From: JAPSGB01 sp963775185
GTDB lineage: Bacteria; Myxococcota_A; Polyangia; Polyangiales; Polyangiaceae
Assembly (NCBI GenBank): GCA_963775185.1
Contig: CAVZIE010000006.1
Span: 186,001-250,000 of the forward strand
Direction of reading: 5' to 3'
DNA length: 64,000 nt
Numbering within the stretch: position 1 is the stretch's first letter; every line of letters begins with the position of its first letter. The position numbers and the translations under genes were made by a program. Positions 26,675 to 35,266 of this stretch are shown one piece after another. A model generated the notes under the pieces. That model worked only from the letters and a program-made list of their open reading frames with translations, did no database searches and was not told where the DNA came from.

Positions 26675-27679
26675 ATGGCGCTGCGCTTGATCGAAATGGT
26701 GTTGCCGGAGAAGGACGGCGGCGAGGTCGGCGAGCTTCTCAAACAGCAGAAGGTGCTCGAGCACCGGCAGATCCAATTATCGAACGGGGAAGTGCTGGTG
26801 AGGATCTTGCTGGACGCGGAACAGAGCGAAGCGGTACTCGATCTGTTGGAGAAGCGCGGCTCCGGTGGAGAGAGCAGCCGAGTGGTGATTCTGCCCGTCG
26901 AAGCGACATTGCCGCGCGCCGAACCGGAGCCGGCCGCCACATCCGATCAATCGCCTTCCGGGAAGACATCGCCGAAGCGGATCGGCCGCGAAGAGTTATA
27001 CGAGGACATCAAGAACGGTGCGCGGTTTTCGCGCGTCTATGTCGCGATGGCGGTGTTGTCCACCATCGTGGCGGCCATGGGTCTGTATTACAATAGCATC
27101 GTCATCATCATAGGAGCGATGGTGATTGCGCCCTTGCTCGGGCCGAACGTGGCGTTGTCGCTCGGCACGACTCTGGGTGACCTGTCACTGCTTCGGCGCG
27201 CGCTCCTGACGGTCTTGGCCGGGATCTTGACGACAATGGCGTTGTCGGTCCTCATCGGCGTGCTGCTGCGGGTGGATCCCGCAACGCCCGAAATAGCGTC
27301 GCGCTCGGCAGTCGGGCTTGGTGACATAGCGGTGGCATTGGCATCGGGCTGCGCTGGCGCACTGGCGTTCACGACGGGTGTATCGGCAACTTTGATCGGC
27401 GTGATGGTGGCGGTAGCGTTATTGCCGCCGCTGGTGACGTCTGGGCTGTTGCTGGGCGGCGGCCATCCGGCTCTGGCAATGGGCGCGTTGTCGCTGTTCC
27501 TGGTGAATCTGATCTGCGTGAATCTTGCCGGCGTCGCCACGTTCCTGGTGCAGGGCATTCACCCTACGAGTTGGTGGGAGAAAGATCGGGCCGTAAAGGC
27601 CACGCGCATCGCAATTGCGCTGTGGGTGGCACTGTTGGTGGGATTGGGCGTTGCGATCCTGCTGTTACGCGAGTGCTGA
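26675..27679 (+). CDS. DUF389 / TIGR00341 family membrane protein
   Basis: A 334-residue inner-membrane protein. A soluble N-terminal domain (~100 residues; RLIEMVLPEKDGGEVGELLK) precedes about six transmembrane helices; the family core is YYNSIVIIIGAMVIAPLLGP and LASGCAGALAFTTGVSATLI, with GVMVAVALLPPLVTSGLLLG. The biochemical role of DUF389 is not established. Codon use differs from its neighbours: many TTG, GTA, ATA and AAT codons and lower third-position GC, and it sits among remnants, so recent transfer is likely. Start ATG 26675; no strong ribosome-binding site. Confidence 0.88.
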   Translation: MALRLIEMVLPEKDGGEVGELLKQQKVLEHRQIQLSNGEVLVRILLDAEQSEAVLDLLEKRGSGGESSRVVILPVEATLPRAEPEPAATSDQSPSGKTSPKRIGREELYEDIKNGARFSRVYVAMAVLSTIVAAMGLYYNSIVIIIGAMVIAPLLGPNVALSLGTTLGDLSLLRRALLTVLAGILTTMALSVLIGVLLRVDPATPEIASRSAVGLGDIAVALASGCAGALAFTTGVSATLIGVMVAVALLPPLVTSGLLLGGGHPALAMGALSLFLVNLICVNLAGVATFLVQGIHPTSWWEKDRAVKATRIAIALWVALLVGLGVAILLLREC

Positions 27680-27891
27680 ATACGAGCTTGTCGGATTTTC
27701 TGTTCAACTTGCGCCCTGCTCCACTCGCGCAGCGACTCGATGCGCTGTGCAGGCGTACGGAGACGCCGCTGCCTGCGCCGCCGGTCGTCCGCCCATCCTG
27801 CGCACCCGGGACCGATCCGCCGGCTGTACCACGCTGACTCCGGGTGTCGGTGCGGCGCGGTATCCCGTTGGGCGGGCCACGTGCGACGACG
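27680..27891. other. Intergenic stretch with a DPR copy only
   Basis: No gene is seen between the DUF389 gene and the convergent hydroxylase gene. A DPR copy lies at its right end. Confidence 0.5.
27844..27868 (+). repeat. DPR dispersed repeat, variant copy
   Basis: GTGTCGGTGCGGCGCGG followed by TATCCCGTTGGG. It shares the TCGGTGCGGC change with the copy at 26287, and GGTATCCCG with the copy at 13708. Confidence 0.65.
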
Positions 27892-28581
27892 TCACGCCGA
27901 GCGGGCCGGCCGCGCCGTGCGGAACACGATATCCCACAGCGGAGTGATCGACGCGTAGTAGCCGGCCTTCATCGACTCATGGTGGACGTCGTGGTGGCGC
28001 ACCAGGGCGGTCAGCGTCTTGAACGGGAAGACGCGCAGATCGAGCGCCGAGTGGATCAACAGATTCAGCAGCGAGTACGCGAGAAAAGCCAGGGCGAACG
28101 ACCACACACCGACCGGCCCGACGAGCACCGTGCACGCCAGGAACAGGCCAAACCCGGCGACGGTCTCGGCGGGATGGATGTACAGGCTGTCCACGGTGTA
28201 CGGCGTGCGGATCGAGTGGTGCACGGCGTGGATGCGCGAGCCGACCGACCACGCGTGGAACGCGAAGCGGTGCAAGAGGTAGTAACCGAAGTCGTAGAGC
28301 GCGAGGATCAGGCACGCCTCGTACAGCGTGCGGAGCGTGGCGAGCGGCGCAGCGACGAACAGCCGGGACTGGAGCGGCAGCGTCACGGCGAACAGGAGCC
28401 CGGTGGACACGGCGGAATTCACCACCACGCTCCGCCGGTGAGCCGCGGGGTCGACGCGCGCCGGTCGATCGACGCGAACGCGCTGGCGCCGGGCGAAGGC
28501 GGAGCCCGCGAACGCAGCGATCGCGCGCATGAACACTCCGGAGATCGCGAGAACGGAGACCAGGATGATCGCGAGCTTCAT
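27892..28581 (-). CDS. Sterol desaturase / fatty-acid hydroxylase superfamily membrane protein
   Basis: A 229-residue integral membrane di-iron enzyme. Histidine clusters are LLHRFAFH, IHAVHHS and VRHHDVHHES, which form the di-iron site of the ERG3/ERG25/C4-methyl-sterol-oxidase superfamily. About four hydrophobic helices surround them. The first cluster is HX4H rather than the usual HX3H. It diverges from the TetR gene across a 54-base gap holding a palindrome; with the NSDHL-like dehydrogenase beyond TetR this suggests lipid or sterol modification. The substrate is inference. Confidence 0.85.
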   Translation of the reverse strand: MKLAIILVSVLAISGVFMRAIAAFAGSAFARRQRVRVDRPARVDPAAHRRSVVVNSAVSTGLLFAVTLPLQSRLFVAAPLATLRTLYEACLILALYDFGYYLLHRFAFHAWSVGSRIHAVHHSIRTPYTVDSLYIHPAETVAGFGLFLACTVLVGPVGVWSFALAFLAYSLLNLLIHSALDLRVFPFKTLTALVRHHDVHHESMKAGYYASITPLWDIVFRTARPARSA

Positions 28582-28592
28582 GGCGCTCAGTA

Positions 28593-28626
28593 CTTGACGT
28601 TTCCCGTTGAGTAATTCAGATTACTC
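28593..28626. promoter_or_regulatory. Probable TetR operator overlapping a divergent promoter
   Basis: A perfect palindrome GAGTAA-ttcaga-TTACTC occupies 28609-28626 in the 54-base gap between the divergent hydroxylase and TetR genes. A -35-like TTGACG at 28593-28598 lies so that its -10 region (about 28616-28621) falls within the palindrome. This is the expected geometry for autoregulation by the adjacent TetR protein and control of the divergent hydroxylase. Confidence 0.65.
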
Positions 28627-28635
28627 GGACAGGAG

Positions 28636-29313
28636 ATGTCCGTCAAGCCCCGGGTGACGGTGAGCGAGCGCGTTCGCGACGCGAAGCTCGCGACCTACAA
28701 GGACCACATCCTCGACGTGGCGGAGGCCGAGCTGTCTCGTCACGGCTACGAGGCCACGCACATGAAGCGCGTGGCCACCAGCGCCGGTATCTCCCTCGCG
28801 ACGCTGTACGCGCACTTCCCGACGAAGATGGACCTGTACCGCGCCGTCCATGGGCGCCGGCTCGCCGCCCTCGGCGCTGCGCTCGAGCGCGCCGCGCCGC
28901 GCAAGGCAGACGCGCTGACGCAGATGCTGTCTGCGATGCGCGTCTACGTCACGTTCCACATGACCCACCCGATGTGGCTCGGCATGCACCTGCGCGAAGG
29001 CAACGCCTGGTCGGGAGACGAGCGGCTGCGGAGTCCCGAGCAGACCGAAGCGTGGAACCGCGGTATCGAGGCGATGGCGAAGGCGTTCCGCGCAGGCATG
29101 AAGGCGGGAGTGTTCGTGGACGACGACCCGGTGCTGCTCGCGCGGACGACCAACGCCATGCACCAGGTCGCGCTGTCGCGCTGGGTCGACGACGGCATGA
29201 CCGAGGCTCCGGAGCCCGTGGTGCGCCGGATGCAGCAGCGCTTCGTGCGCGCGTTCGCCGTTCCGGAGCGGGTCGTCGAGCTCTTGGCCGCCCACGGGCT
29301 CGCATCGCCATGA
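28636..29313 (+). CDS. TetR/AcrR family transcriptional regulator
   Basis: A 225-residue repressor-type protein. The N-terminal helix-turn-helix is ILDVAEAELSRHGYEATHMK followed by RVATSAGISLATLYAHFPTK, the standard TetR DNA-binding pattern; the C-terminal ligand domain is helical and divergent. AGGAG abuts the ATG at 28636, closer than usual for a ribosome-binding site, so a leaderless or later start is possible. Its stop overlaps the start of the dehydrogenase gene (ATGA). It probably controls that gene and the divergent hydroxylase through the palindrome at 28609-28626. Confidence 0.9.
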   Translation: MSVKPRVTVSERVRDAKLATYKDHILDVAEAELSRHGYEATHMKRVATSAGISLATLYAHFPTKMDLYRAVHGRRLAALGAALERAAPRKADALTQMLSAMRVYVTFHMTHPMWLGMHLREGNAWSGDERLRSPEQTEAWNRGIEAMAKAFRAGMKAGVFVDDDPVLLARTTNAMHQVALSRWVDDGMTEAPEPVVRRMQQRFVRAFAVPERVVELLAAHGLASP

Positions 29314-30281
29314 CGACCGCCGTCGTCACCGGCGCCGCCGGCTTCGTGGGACGGCGCCTCGCCGAGCGGCTGGTGGCGGACGGTGCCGATGTCATCGCTT
29401 CGGATCTCGTCGATCCATCGATCGACGGCGCGCGCTTCCTCGCCTGCGACGTCACCGACCGCGCCGCCTGCGAGCGCCTCGTCGCCGGCGCCGGCGTGGT
29501 ATTCCACGCGGCCTCGCTGGTGCAGACGCGGCAGAGCGGCGCCGCCGCCGTGTGGCGCGTCAACCTCGGGGGGACGGAGCGTTTGCTCGCCGCGGCCCGC
29601 GCTGCCGGCGTGAAGCGCTTCGTGTACGTCAGCTCCGCGAGCGTCGTGTACCAGGGCCGGGACATCGAGAACGGCAACGAGGATCTTCCGTACGCGGCCA
29701 CGTCCCAGGCGCCGTACGCGGACAGCAAGATCGCCGCCGAGCGCGAGGTGCTCGCGGCGAACGGGCTCGACGGTCTCGCCGCCTGCGCGATCCGGCCACA
29801 CGTCGTGTACGGGCCGGGCGACGGCCGCTTCGTGCCCGCAATCCTGCGCCGGCCTCCCCGCTTCGGCGTCGGTCGCGCGGACAAGCTGTCCGACTTCACG
29901 TACATCGACAACCTCGTGGACGCGCTGGTGCTCGCGGACCGCCGGCTCGCCGCCGACGCGTCGCTGGGCGGGCGCGCATGGTTCGTGACGAACGGCGAGC
30001 CGATCGCGTTCTGGGAGTTCGTCGACCGCCTGCTCGTCGCGATGGACAAGCCACGCACGCGCGGCCGCGTTCCCTACGGCGTCGCGTACGCCGCAGCGGC
30101 GATCGCCGAGCGCGTGGGCGGCGCAGGACCGGAGAACGGCCTGACGCGCTTCGCGATCCGCTACATGTGCACGCACCACTACTTCTCCATCGATCGCGCG
30201 CGCCGCGATCTCGGATACGTGCCCGCTGTCGACATCGACGAGGGGATCCGCCGAACCATCGCCGCACTGCGCGCACGGTGA
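29310..30281 (+). CDS. NAD(P)-dependent 3-beta-hydroxysteroid dehydrogenase/NSDHL-like protein
   Basis: A 323-residue short-chain dehydrogenase/reductase of the extended 3-beta-HSD type. The Rossmann motif TGAAGFVGRRLAERL is at the N-terminus, the catalytic Tyr-Lys pair is in APYADSKIAAE with serine in FVYVSSASVVYQG, and substrate-domain motifs IRPHVVYGPGDGRFVP and DFTYIDNLVDALVLA match sterol-4-alpha-carboxylate 3-dehydrogenases. It is coupled to the TetR gene (ATGA). Sterol C4 decarboxylation is a reasonable but unproven role; other steroid- or sugar-like substrates are possible. Confidence 0.85.
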   Translation: MTTAVVTGAAGFVGRRLAERLVADGADVIASDLVDPSIDGARFLACDVTDRAACERLVAGAGVVFHAASLVQTRQSGAAAVWRVNLGGTERLLAAARAAGVKRFVYVSSASVVYQGRDIENGNEDLPYAATSQAPYADSKIAAEREVLAANGLDGLAACAIRPHVVYGPGDGRFVPAILRRPPRFGVGRADKLSDFTYIDNLVDALVLADRRLAADASLGGRAWFVTNGEPIAFWEFVDRLLVAMDKPRTRGRVPYGVAYAAAAIAERVGGAGPENGLTRFAIRYMCTHHYFSIDRARRDLGYVPAVDIDEGIRRTIAALRAR

Positions 30282-30316
30282 GCGCCGCCCCGGGCCGATC
30301 CCTCGACTGGATGGGG

Positions 30317-30441
30317 ATGCCGGTCCGGCGCGGAATCCCGCGGCGACCGTCGCGCCTACGCGCACGCGTTTTGCATGCGTTGCAATTCCGGCTCCGAAGG
30401 AGCACGCTGGATACGCAACATGGAAACGCGTGCGGGGGCGG
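30317..30441 (+). repeat. Long DPR element with 74-nt hairpin, left inverted copy
   Basis: A DPR copy (30317-30345; GATGCCGGTCCGGC, GCGCGGaatcCCGCGG) is followed after 15 bases by a long imperfect hairpin (30361-30434). The stem pairs CGCACGCGTTT with AAACGCGTGCG, then CATG with CATG and TTGC with GCAA, and is capped by an inner hairpin GCTCCgaaGGAGC. An almost identical element lies in opposite orientation at 39066-39190; the 80 bases from the hairpin on are identical. The histidine kinase start codon lies inside it. Confidence 0.85.
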
Positions 30442-32331
30442 ACGCGGGCGCGGACGAGCTACGCGCGATGGCGCAGCTGAGCCGTGACGCTCTGGCGGTG
30501 TTTGCGGACGACGGGCGCTGTCTGTTCGCGAATGACCGCTTCGCCAAGCTGCTGGGGCGCGCTGCGCCGGAGCGCCTCGACGAAAGCTTGCTCGCGTGGC
30601 TGCCGCGCGACGACCACGCGCGGGCGCGCGAGCTCCTCGCGCGCTGTCAGGCAGCGGGGTCGGCGTCGATGACGCTCCACATCCAACGTCCCGGCAACGG
30701 CCCGGCGCCGATAACGGTAGCGGTCGAGCGCGTTGGCGCTGCCTACGCGGTAGCCGCGTGGGACGCGACCCGCTCGCGCGCGGACCTGGCGCAGCTGCGG
30801 CTTGCGGCGATCGTGCGTTCGAGTGACGACGCGATCATCGGGAAGACGCTCGACGGCACAGTCACCAGCTGGAACCACAGCGCCGAGAAGCTGTACGGCT
30901 ACAGCGCGTCGGAGATGGTCGGCAAGAACATCGCGCTGCTCGCACCTCCTGATCGACCCGACGAGATCCCGGAGATCGTCGCGAAGGTCAGCCGCGGTGA
31001 AGCCGTACAGCAGCTGGAGACGACTCGCCTGCGCAAGGACGGTACGCTGGTGCACGTGTCGCTGTCCGTCTCGCCGATCCGCGACGAATCGGGGGCGCTG
31101 GTCGGCGCGTCCGTGATCGCGCATGACCTCACGGCGCTTGTCGCGGCGCAGCGCGCTCTCGAGAAGAGCGAGGCGCAGCTGCTCCAGGCACAGAAGATGG
31201 AGGCCGTCGGCCGTCTTGCGGGCGGCGTGGCCCACGATTTCAACAACCTGTTGTCCGTGATCCTGACGTGCTGCGCGTTCGTCAGGGAAGACCTGCCGCC
31301 CGATCACCCGTGCCGCCCGGACGTGGATGATCTGCTCGAAGCCAGCGAGAAAGCGGCGGCGCTCACCAAGCAGCTCCTGGCGTTGAGCCGTCAACAGGTG
31401 TTCGAGAAGCGCGTCACCGACCTGAACGACGTGGTTCGAGGCACGGAGAGCCTGCTGCGCCGCGTGATCGGGGAGGACATCGACCTCGCGCTGCGACTCT
31501 CACCGGGTCTGGGGAGGGTACTGGTCGACCCCGGCCAGATCGAGCAGGTGCTTCTGAACCTCGTCGTCAACGCGCGCGACGCGATGCCACGCGGCGGCAG
31601 CCTGACGATCGAAACGCGCGACGTCGTGTTCGACGAAGACTACGTCGCGGAGCATCTCGATGCGCAACCTGGACCCCACGTGGTGCTCGCCGTCTCCGAC
31701 ACCGGTGACGGCATGGACGCGGCGACCGCCGCGCAAATCTTCGACCCGTTCTTCACGACCAAGGGGCCTGGCAAGGGTACGGGGCTCGGCCTCGCAACCG
31801 TTCACGGTATCGTGAAGCAGAGCGGGGGCAGCGTCTGGGTGTACAGCGAGCCGGGCAATGGCACGACATTCAAGGTGTATCTGCCTCACACCGATCGGGC
31901 GGTCAGTTGGGCGCACGAGCGCGGCGCACGCGGAACTGGCCGGGGGCGCAGAGACCATTCTCCTGGTCGAGGACGACCCGATGGTGCGCGAGGCGGCACG
32001 CGCGATCCTGGTACGCCGAGGCTACACGGTGCTCGCAGCGACGGGCGCTCCGGAAGCCATCGAAATATTCGAGGCGAGCCCGACCACAATCGACTTGCTC
32101 CTGACCGACGTCGTGATGCCGCACACAAGCGGGCGCGAGCTCGCCGAGCGTCTGTCCGGGCTCCGTCCGGAGCTCCCGGTCCTGTTCATGTCCGGGTACA
32201 CCGACGACGCGATTGTCCACCACGGCGTTCTCGAGGCCAGCGTCGCGTTCCTTCAGAAGCCAATCACGCCCACCGCGCTCTGCGAGAAAGTGCGCTCGGT
32301 TCTCGATACGCGGCCCGCCACCTCGCGCTGA
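30420..32331 (+). CDS. Hybrid PAS sensor histidine kinase with receiver domain, one frameshift
   Basis: About 636 residues if the break is repaired. Two PAS domains (second: AAIVRSSDDAIIGKTLDGTV ... EKLYGYSASEMVGKNI) precede the dimerisation domain with the phospho-accepting histidine in GGVAHDFNNLLSVI, and an ATPase domain with NLVVNARDAMPRGG, DTGDGMD and FFTTKGPGKGTGLGLATVHG. A receiver domain follows (TILLVEDDPMVREAA, DLLLTDVVMP, LQKPITP) in the +1 frame; the break lies at about 31.88-31.93 kb. The kinase part has no obvious transmembrane segments. The start is uncertain: ATG 30420 lies within the hairpin repeat, ATG 30375 and 30468 are alternatives. Confidence 0.82.
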
Positions 32332-32420
32332 GCCGGCCGCGGAGCGCACCGATCCAGCACGGTTTCGCCGCCACGGCGGAAGCCGAACCGGACGCCGCGC
32401 GAGCACACAAGGGCTCGCTC

Positions 32421-32446
32421 GCGGGGTTCCGCGCCGGGCCGACAAA
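32421..32446 (-). repeat. DPR dispersed repeat
   Basis: Minus strand GTCGGCCCGGCGCGG with AACCCCGCG: first palindrome weakened, second intact with an AACC loop. It lies between the histidine kinase and the esterase gene. Confidence 0.7.
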
Positions 32447-32491
32447 CCCTCGAGGCTCGCGGAGCGGCGGGTTCTGGTCCAGGATCCGGGC

Positions 32492-34187
32492 ATGTTGCGT
32501 CGCGCGCTGGTTATCGGGGGGCTCTTCACGTTCATCGTTGCCGGCTGCGGCAGCTCGGATAGCGGCGGCGGCGCCGCGGGCACGGGCGGCGCGGGAGGCG
32601 CAGGAGGCGCGACCGATGGTGGTAGCGGCGCGGACGGTGGCGGCGCGGCAGGCTCGGCGGGCGCGCCGGATCTCGACAGCAGCGACGGCACGATCGTGCA
32701 GACCGACAAGGGTCCGGTGCAGGGCATGGTCCAGGACGCCACGCGCGCGTGGCTCGGCATCCCGTTCGCTGCACCGCCGGTCGGCGATCTGCGCTGGAAG
32801 CCGCCGCAGGCGCACGCGGCGTGGAAGGACGTGATGCACGTGATCCAGCGGGGCGCGTATTGCGCGCAGGGTCAGGCGCTGGCGCCCGCCTTCGACACAT
32901 CGAGCAGCGAAGACTGTCTGACGCTCAACGTGTGGGCGCCGGCCACGACGCCGTCGACGCCGGCGCCGGTGATGGTGTGGATCCACGGCGGGTCGTTCGT
33001 GACCGGCAGCGGCGGTCTGCCCGACTACGTGGGCAAGAAGCTGTCGGAGGCGACCGGCGCCATCGTCGTCACGATCAACTATCGCCTGGGACCGTTCGGT
33101 TTCCTGGCAGCAGTCCGCGCTGCGTGCGGAGGATCCGGCGTATCCGTCGTCGGGCATGTACGGCTTCGACGATCAGCGGGCGGCGCTCGACTGGGTGAAG
33201 ACGAACATCGCCGGCTTCGGCGGTGATCCGGCGAACGTCACGCTGTTCGGCGAATCCGCGGGCGGCATCAGCACGTGTCTGCACCTGCTGTCGCAGAAGA
33301 GCGACGGGCTGTTCCAGCGCGCGATCATCGAGAGCGGCGCGTGCACGATCGCCGCGCAGCAAACCGAGACGCAGGCCGAGACCCAGGGCGACGCGTTCGT
33401 GAAGGCGCTGGGCTGCGACGGCAAATCGCCCGCCGACACGCTCGTGTGCATGCGCAGCCGCTCGACCAAGGCGGTGGTCGAAGCCCTGCCCACGACCGCC
33501 GTCTCGTTCGCCAACGGCGGCACCAGCTGGGGTCCGGTCGTCGACGGCTACGATCTGGTGGACACGCCGCAGAAGCTGTTCGCGTCGGGCAGCTTCACCA
33601 AGGTGCCGACGCTCCTCGGCACCAACGCCAACGAGGGCACGCTGTTCTTCGCCTTCGGCAGCGCCGTTACCGACGACGCGTCGTACCTGGCGCTCGCCAG
33701 CGGGCTCGCCCCGGGGCACGGCGCCGACGTCGTGGCGCACTATCCGAGCTCGGCCTACGCGTCGGCGCAGGACGCCGCCGCCGCCGCGTTCGGCGATGCG
33801 GGCTTCGTGTGCCCGGCGCGCGACGTCGCCCGCGCGCTGTCCGGCGCCGGCGTGCCCACGTATCTGTACCACTTCGTCCACGTGGCCACGCCCGCGACGA
33901 TCCCGGGACTGGGCGCGTTCCACTCGAGCGAGATCCCGTTCGTGTTCGGCAATGCGTCGGTGTTGCTGCCGTCGGCCCCGACCGCCGCGGAAGCGCCCTT
34001 GTCGACCGCGATGATGGGCTACTGGGGTCGCATGGCCGCCGCCGGCGATCCGAACGGCAGCGGCGCGTCCGCGTGGCCTGCATACACCGCCGCCGGCGAT
34101 CAGAACATCGTGCTCGATCTCGCGATCTCGACCGACACGGGACTGAACGCCGCCAACTGCGACTTCTGGGACTCGATCGCGCCGTAG
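32492..34187 (+). CDS. Type-B carboxylesterase lipoprotein, one frameshift
   Basis: About 564 residues when repaired. Signal peptide with lipobox VAGCG, a Gly/Ala linker, then a type-B carboxylesterase/lipase domain: KGPVQGMVQDATRAWLGIPF, EDCLTLNVWAP, VMVWIHGGSFVTGSG (oxyanion hole), nucleophile in LFGESAGGIS, acidic residue in GTNANEGTLFF and histidine in GAFHSSEIPFVFG. The frame breaks at 33106-33113; dropping one base gives GPFGFLAQSALRAEDPAYPS, which matches the family. No GATC-like motif is present at this break. It is extracytoplasmic by signal. Confidence 0.8.
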
Positions 34188-34188
34188 G

Positions 34189-34401
34189 TCAGGCGCGCGT
34201 CATCAAGAACCCCATCAGGGCGCCGTACAGCGACGAGGTCCACCAGCGCGCGGTGATCGGACACGTGCCGGTGCTGCACCCGACCACGTAGTGGTACGCG
34301 AGCCCGAAGGCCGCGCCGAGCGCGACGCCGAGCACGAGCTTGCGGTGCTTCTGCCAGCCGCTGCGGGCGGGCTCGATCGCGGTGGGGCCAGCGTGATCCA
34401 C
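34189..34401 (-). CDS. DUF6132-type small membrane protein
   Basis: A ~70-residue membrane protein with two hydrophobic segments and the motif VVGCSTGTCPIT followed by SLYGALMGFLM, typical of the small DUF6132 family (CSTGTCPI, LYGALxG). The function of the family is not known. The start is probably GTG 34401; a longer frame extends into the neighbouring zinc-ribbon gene region. It lies 11 bases downstream of the zinc-ribbon gene and is likely cotranscribed. Confidence 0.72.
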   Translation of the reverse strand: MDHAGPTAIEPARSGWQKHRKLVLGVALGAAFGLAYHYVVGCSTGTCPITARWWTSSLYGALMGFLMTRA

Positions 34402-34412
34402 GCGAGCTCCGG

Positions 34413-34634
34413 TCAGTTGAAACCGCAGGCGCCACCGCTGCAGCAACCACCGCCGCCGCCGCCGCTATCGAACGCCGCGCTCGACGAGCTGCTGCTGCCG
34501 CCGATGGAGAACGCGGAGAGCTGCTTCTGGACGTCCGCGCTGGAGCAGCCCGGGCACCGCGCCTCGGACAGGTCCTTCACGAGATCCTCGAATTGTTTCC
34601 CACACTTGTTGCACAGAAAGTCGTAGAGCTTCAT
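34413..34634 (-). CDS. FmdB-type zinc-ribbon protein
   Basis: A 73-residue protein starting MKLYDFLCNKCGKQFE, with a CxxC...CxxC zinc ribbon (CNKC and CPGC) typical of putative regulatory FmdB proteins, followed by a Ser/Gly tail with extra cysteines (GGCCSGGACG). Such proteins are small and of uncertain function. It precedes the DUF6132-like gene and follows the Nudix gene on the same strand, 42 bases apart. Confidence 0.85.
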   Translation of the reverse strand: MKLYDFLCNKCGKQFEDLVKDLSEARCPGCSSADVQKQLSAFSIGGSSSSSSAAFDSGGGGGGCCSGGACGFN

Positions 34635-34676
34635 CGGGTTCCTCGGAGGGTTCGAGCCGCGCGCGCGGAAAAGGAT

Positions 34677-35219
34677 TCAGCCCCGGCTGGCGACGATCTT
34701 GCGGACGGCGCGCATCACCGAGGCGTCGCTCTCCACGGCGCTCACGCCGGCGAGGGGCACCCAGCGGGCGGCGCGGACCTCGCTCGAAGGCGCAAGCTCG
34801 CGGGTCGCGGCGCGAAACAGGAAGCGCACGTCGAAGTGGCGGTGGGCCGGGCGCTTGCCCGCCGGGATCGCGTGGACGTCGATGTCGTGCAGGACCGGCC
34901 GCGGCGCCACGTCGACCAGGCCCGTCTCTTCCGCCAGCTCGCGGCGCGCGGCGTCGAGCGCGCTGGCGTCGTGGGGCTCGATGTGGCCCCCTGGCTGCAG
35001 CCAGCGCCCGAGCGTCGCGTGCTCGATCAGCAGGAGCTCGTCGCCCGCCGGGCTCGTCACGAACGCGCTGGCCGTGAAGTGACCGGGCTCGAAGCGCTCG
35101 CGGTCGAAGGCGGCCGCGCCGCGATCGAGCAGTGCGTGCATGGCGGCGAGCGCCTCGCGTTCGTCGGGCGCGGGTTCGTACGCGGCGAGCAGCGCGCGGA
35201 GATCGTCGGCGAGCGTCAT
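34677..35219 (-). CDS. Nudix hydrolase
   Basis: A ~180-residue Nudix-fold pyrophosphohydrolase. The Nudix box is GGHIEPHDASALDAARRELA followed by EETGL; the usual glutamate before the REL helix is replaced by Asp or shifted, but the catalytic REUxEExGU half is intact. An N-terminal helical region (MTLADDLRALLAAYEP) resembles that of Nudix proteins with an extra arm. I used ATG 35219; an ATG at 35264 in frame would add 15 residues but would crowd the divergent start at 35267. Substrate unknown. Confidence 0.85.
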   Translation of the reverse strand: MTLADDLRALLAAYEPAPDEREALAAMHALLDRGAAAFDRERFEPGHFTASAFVTSPAGDELLLIEHATLGRWLQPGGHIEPHDASALDAARRELAEETGLVDVAPRPVLHDIDVHAIPAGKRPAHRHFDVRFLFRAATRELAPSSEVRAARWVPLAGVSAVESDASVMRAVRKIVASRG

Positions 35220-35266
35220 CGAGCGCGATCCGAGCACGAAGCACGCGGGCGCGCTATCCTTCATGC

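Noticed and set aside
26425..26940. Minus-strand gene opposite the DUF389 start
   Set aside because: Only the last few residues resemble a known domain ending; the rest is antisense to a clear membrane protein.
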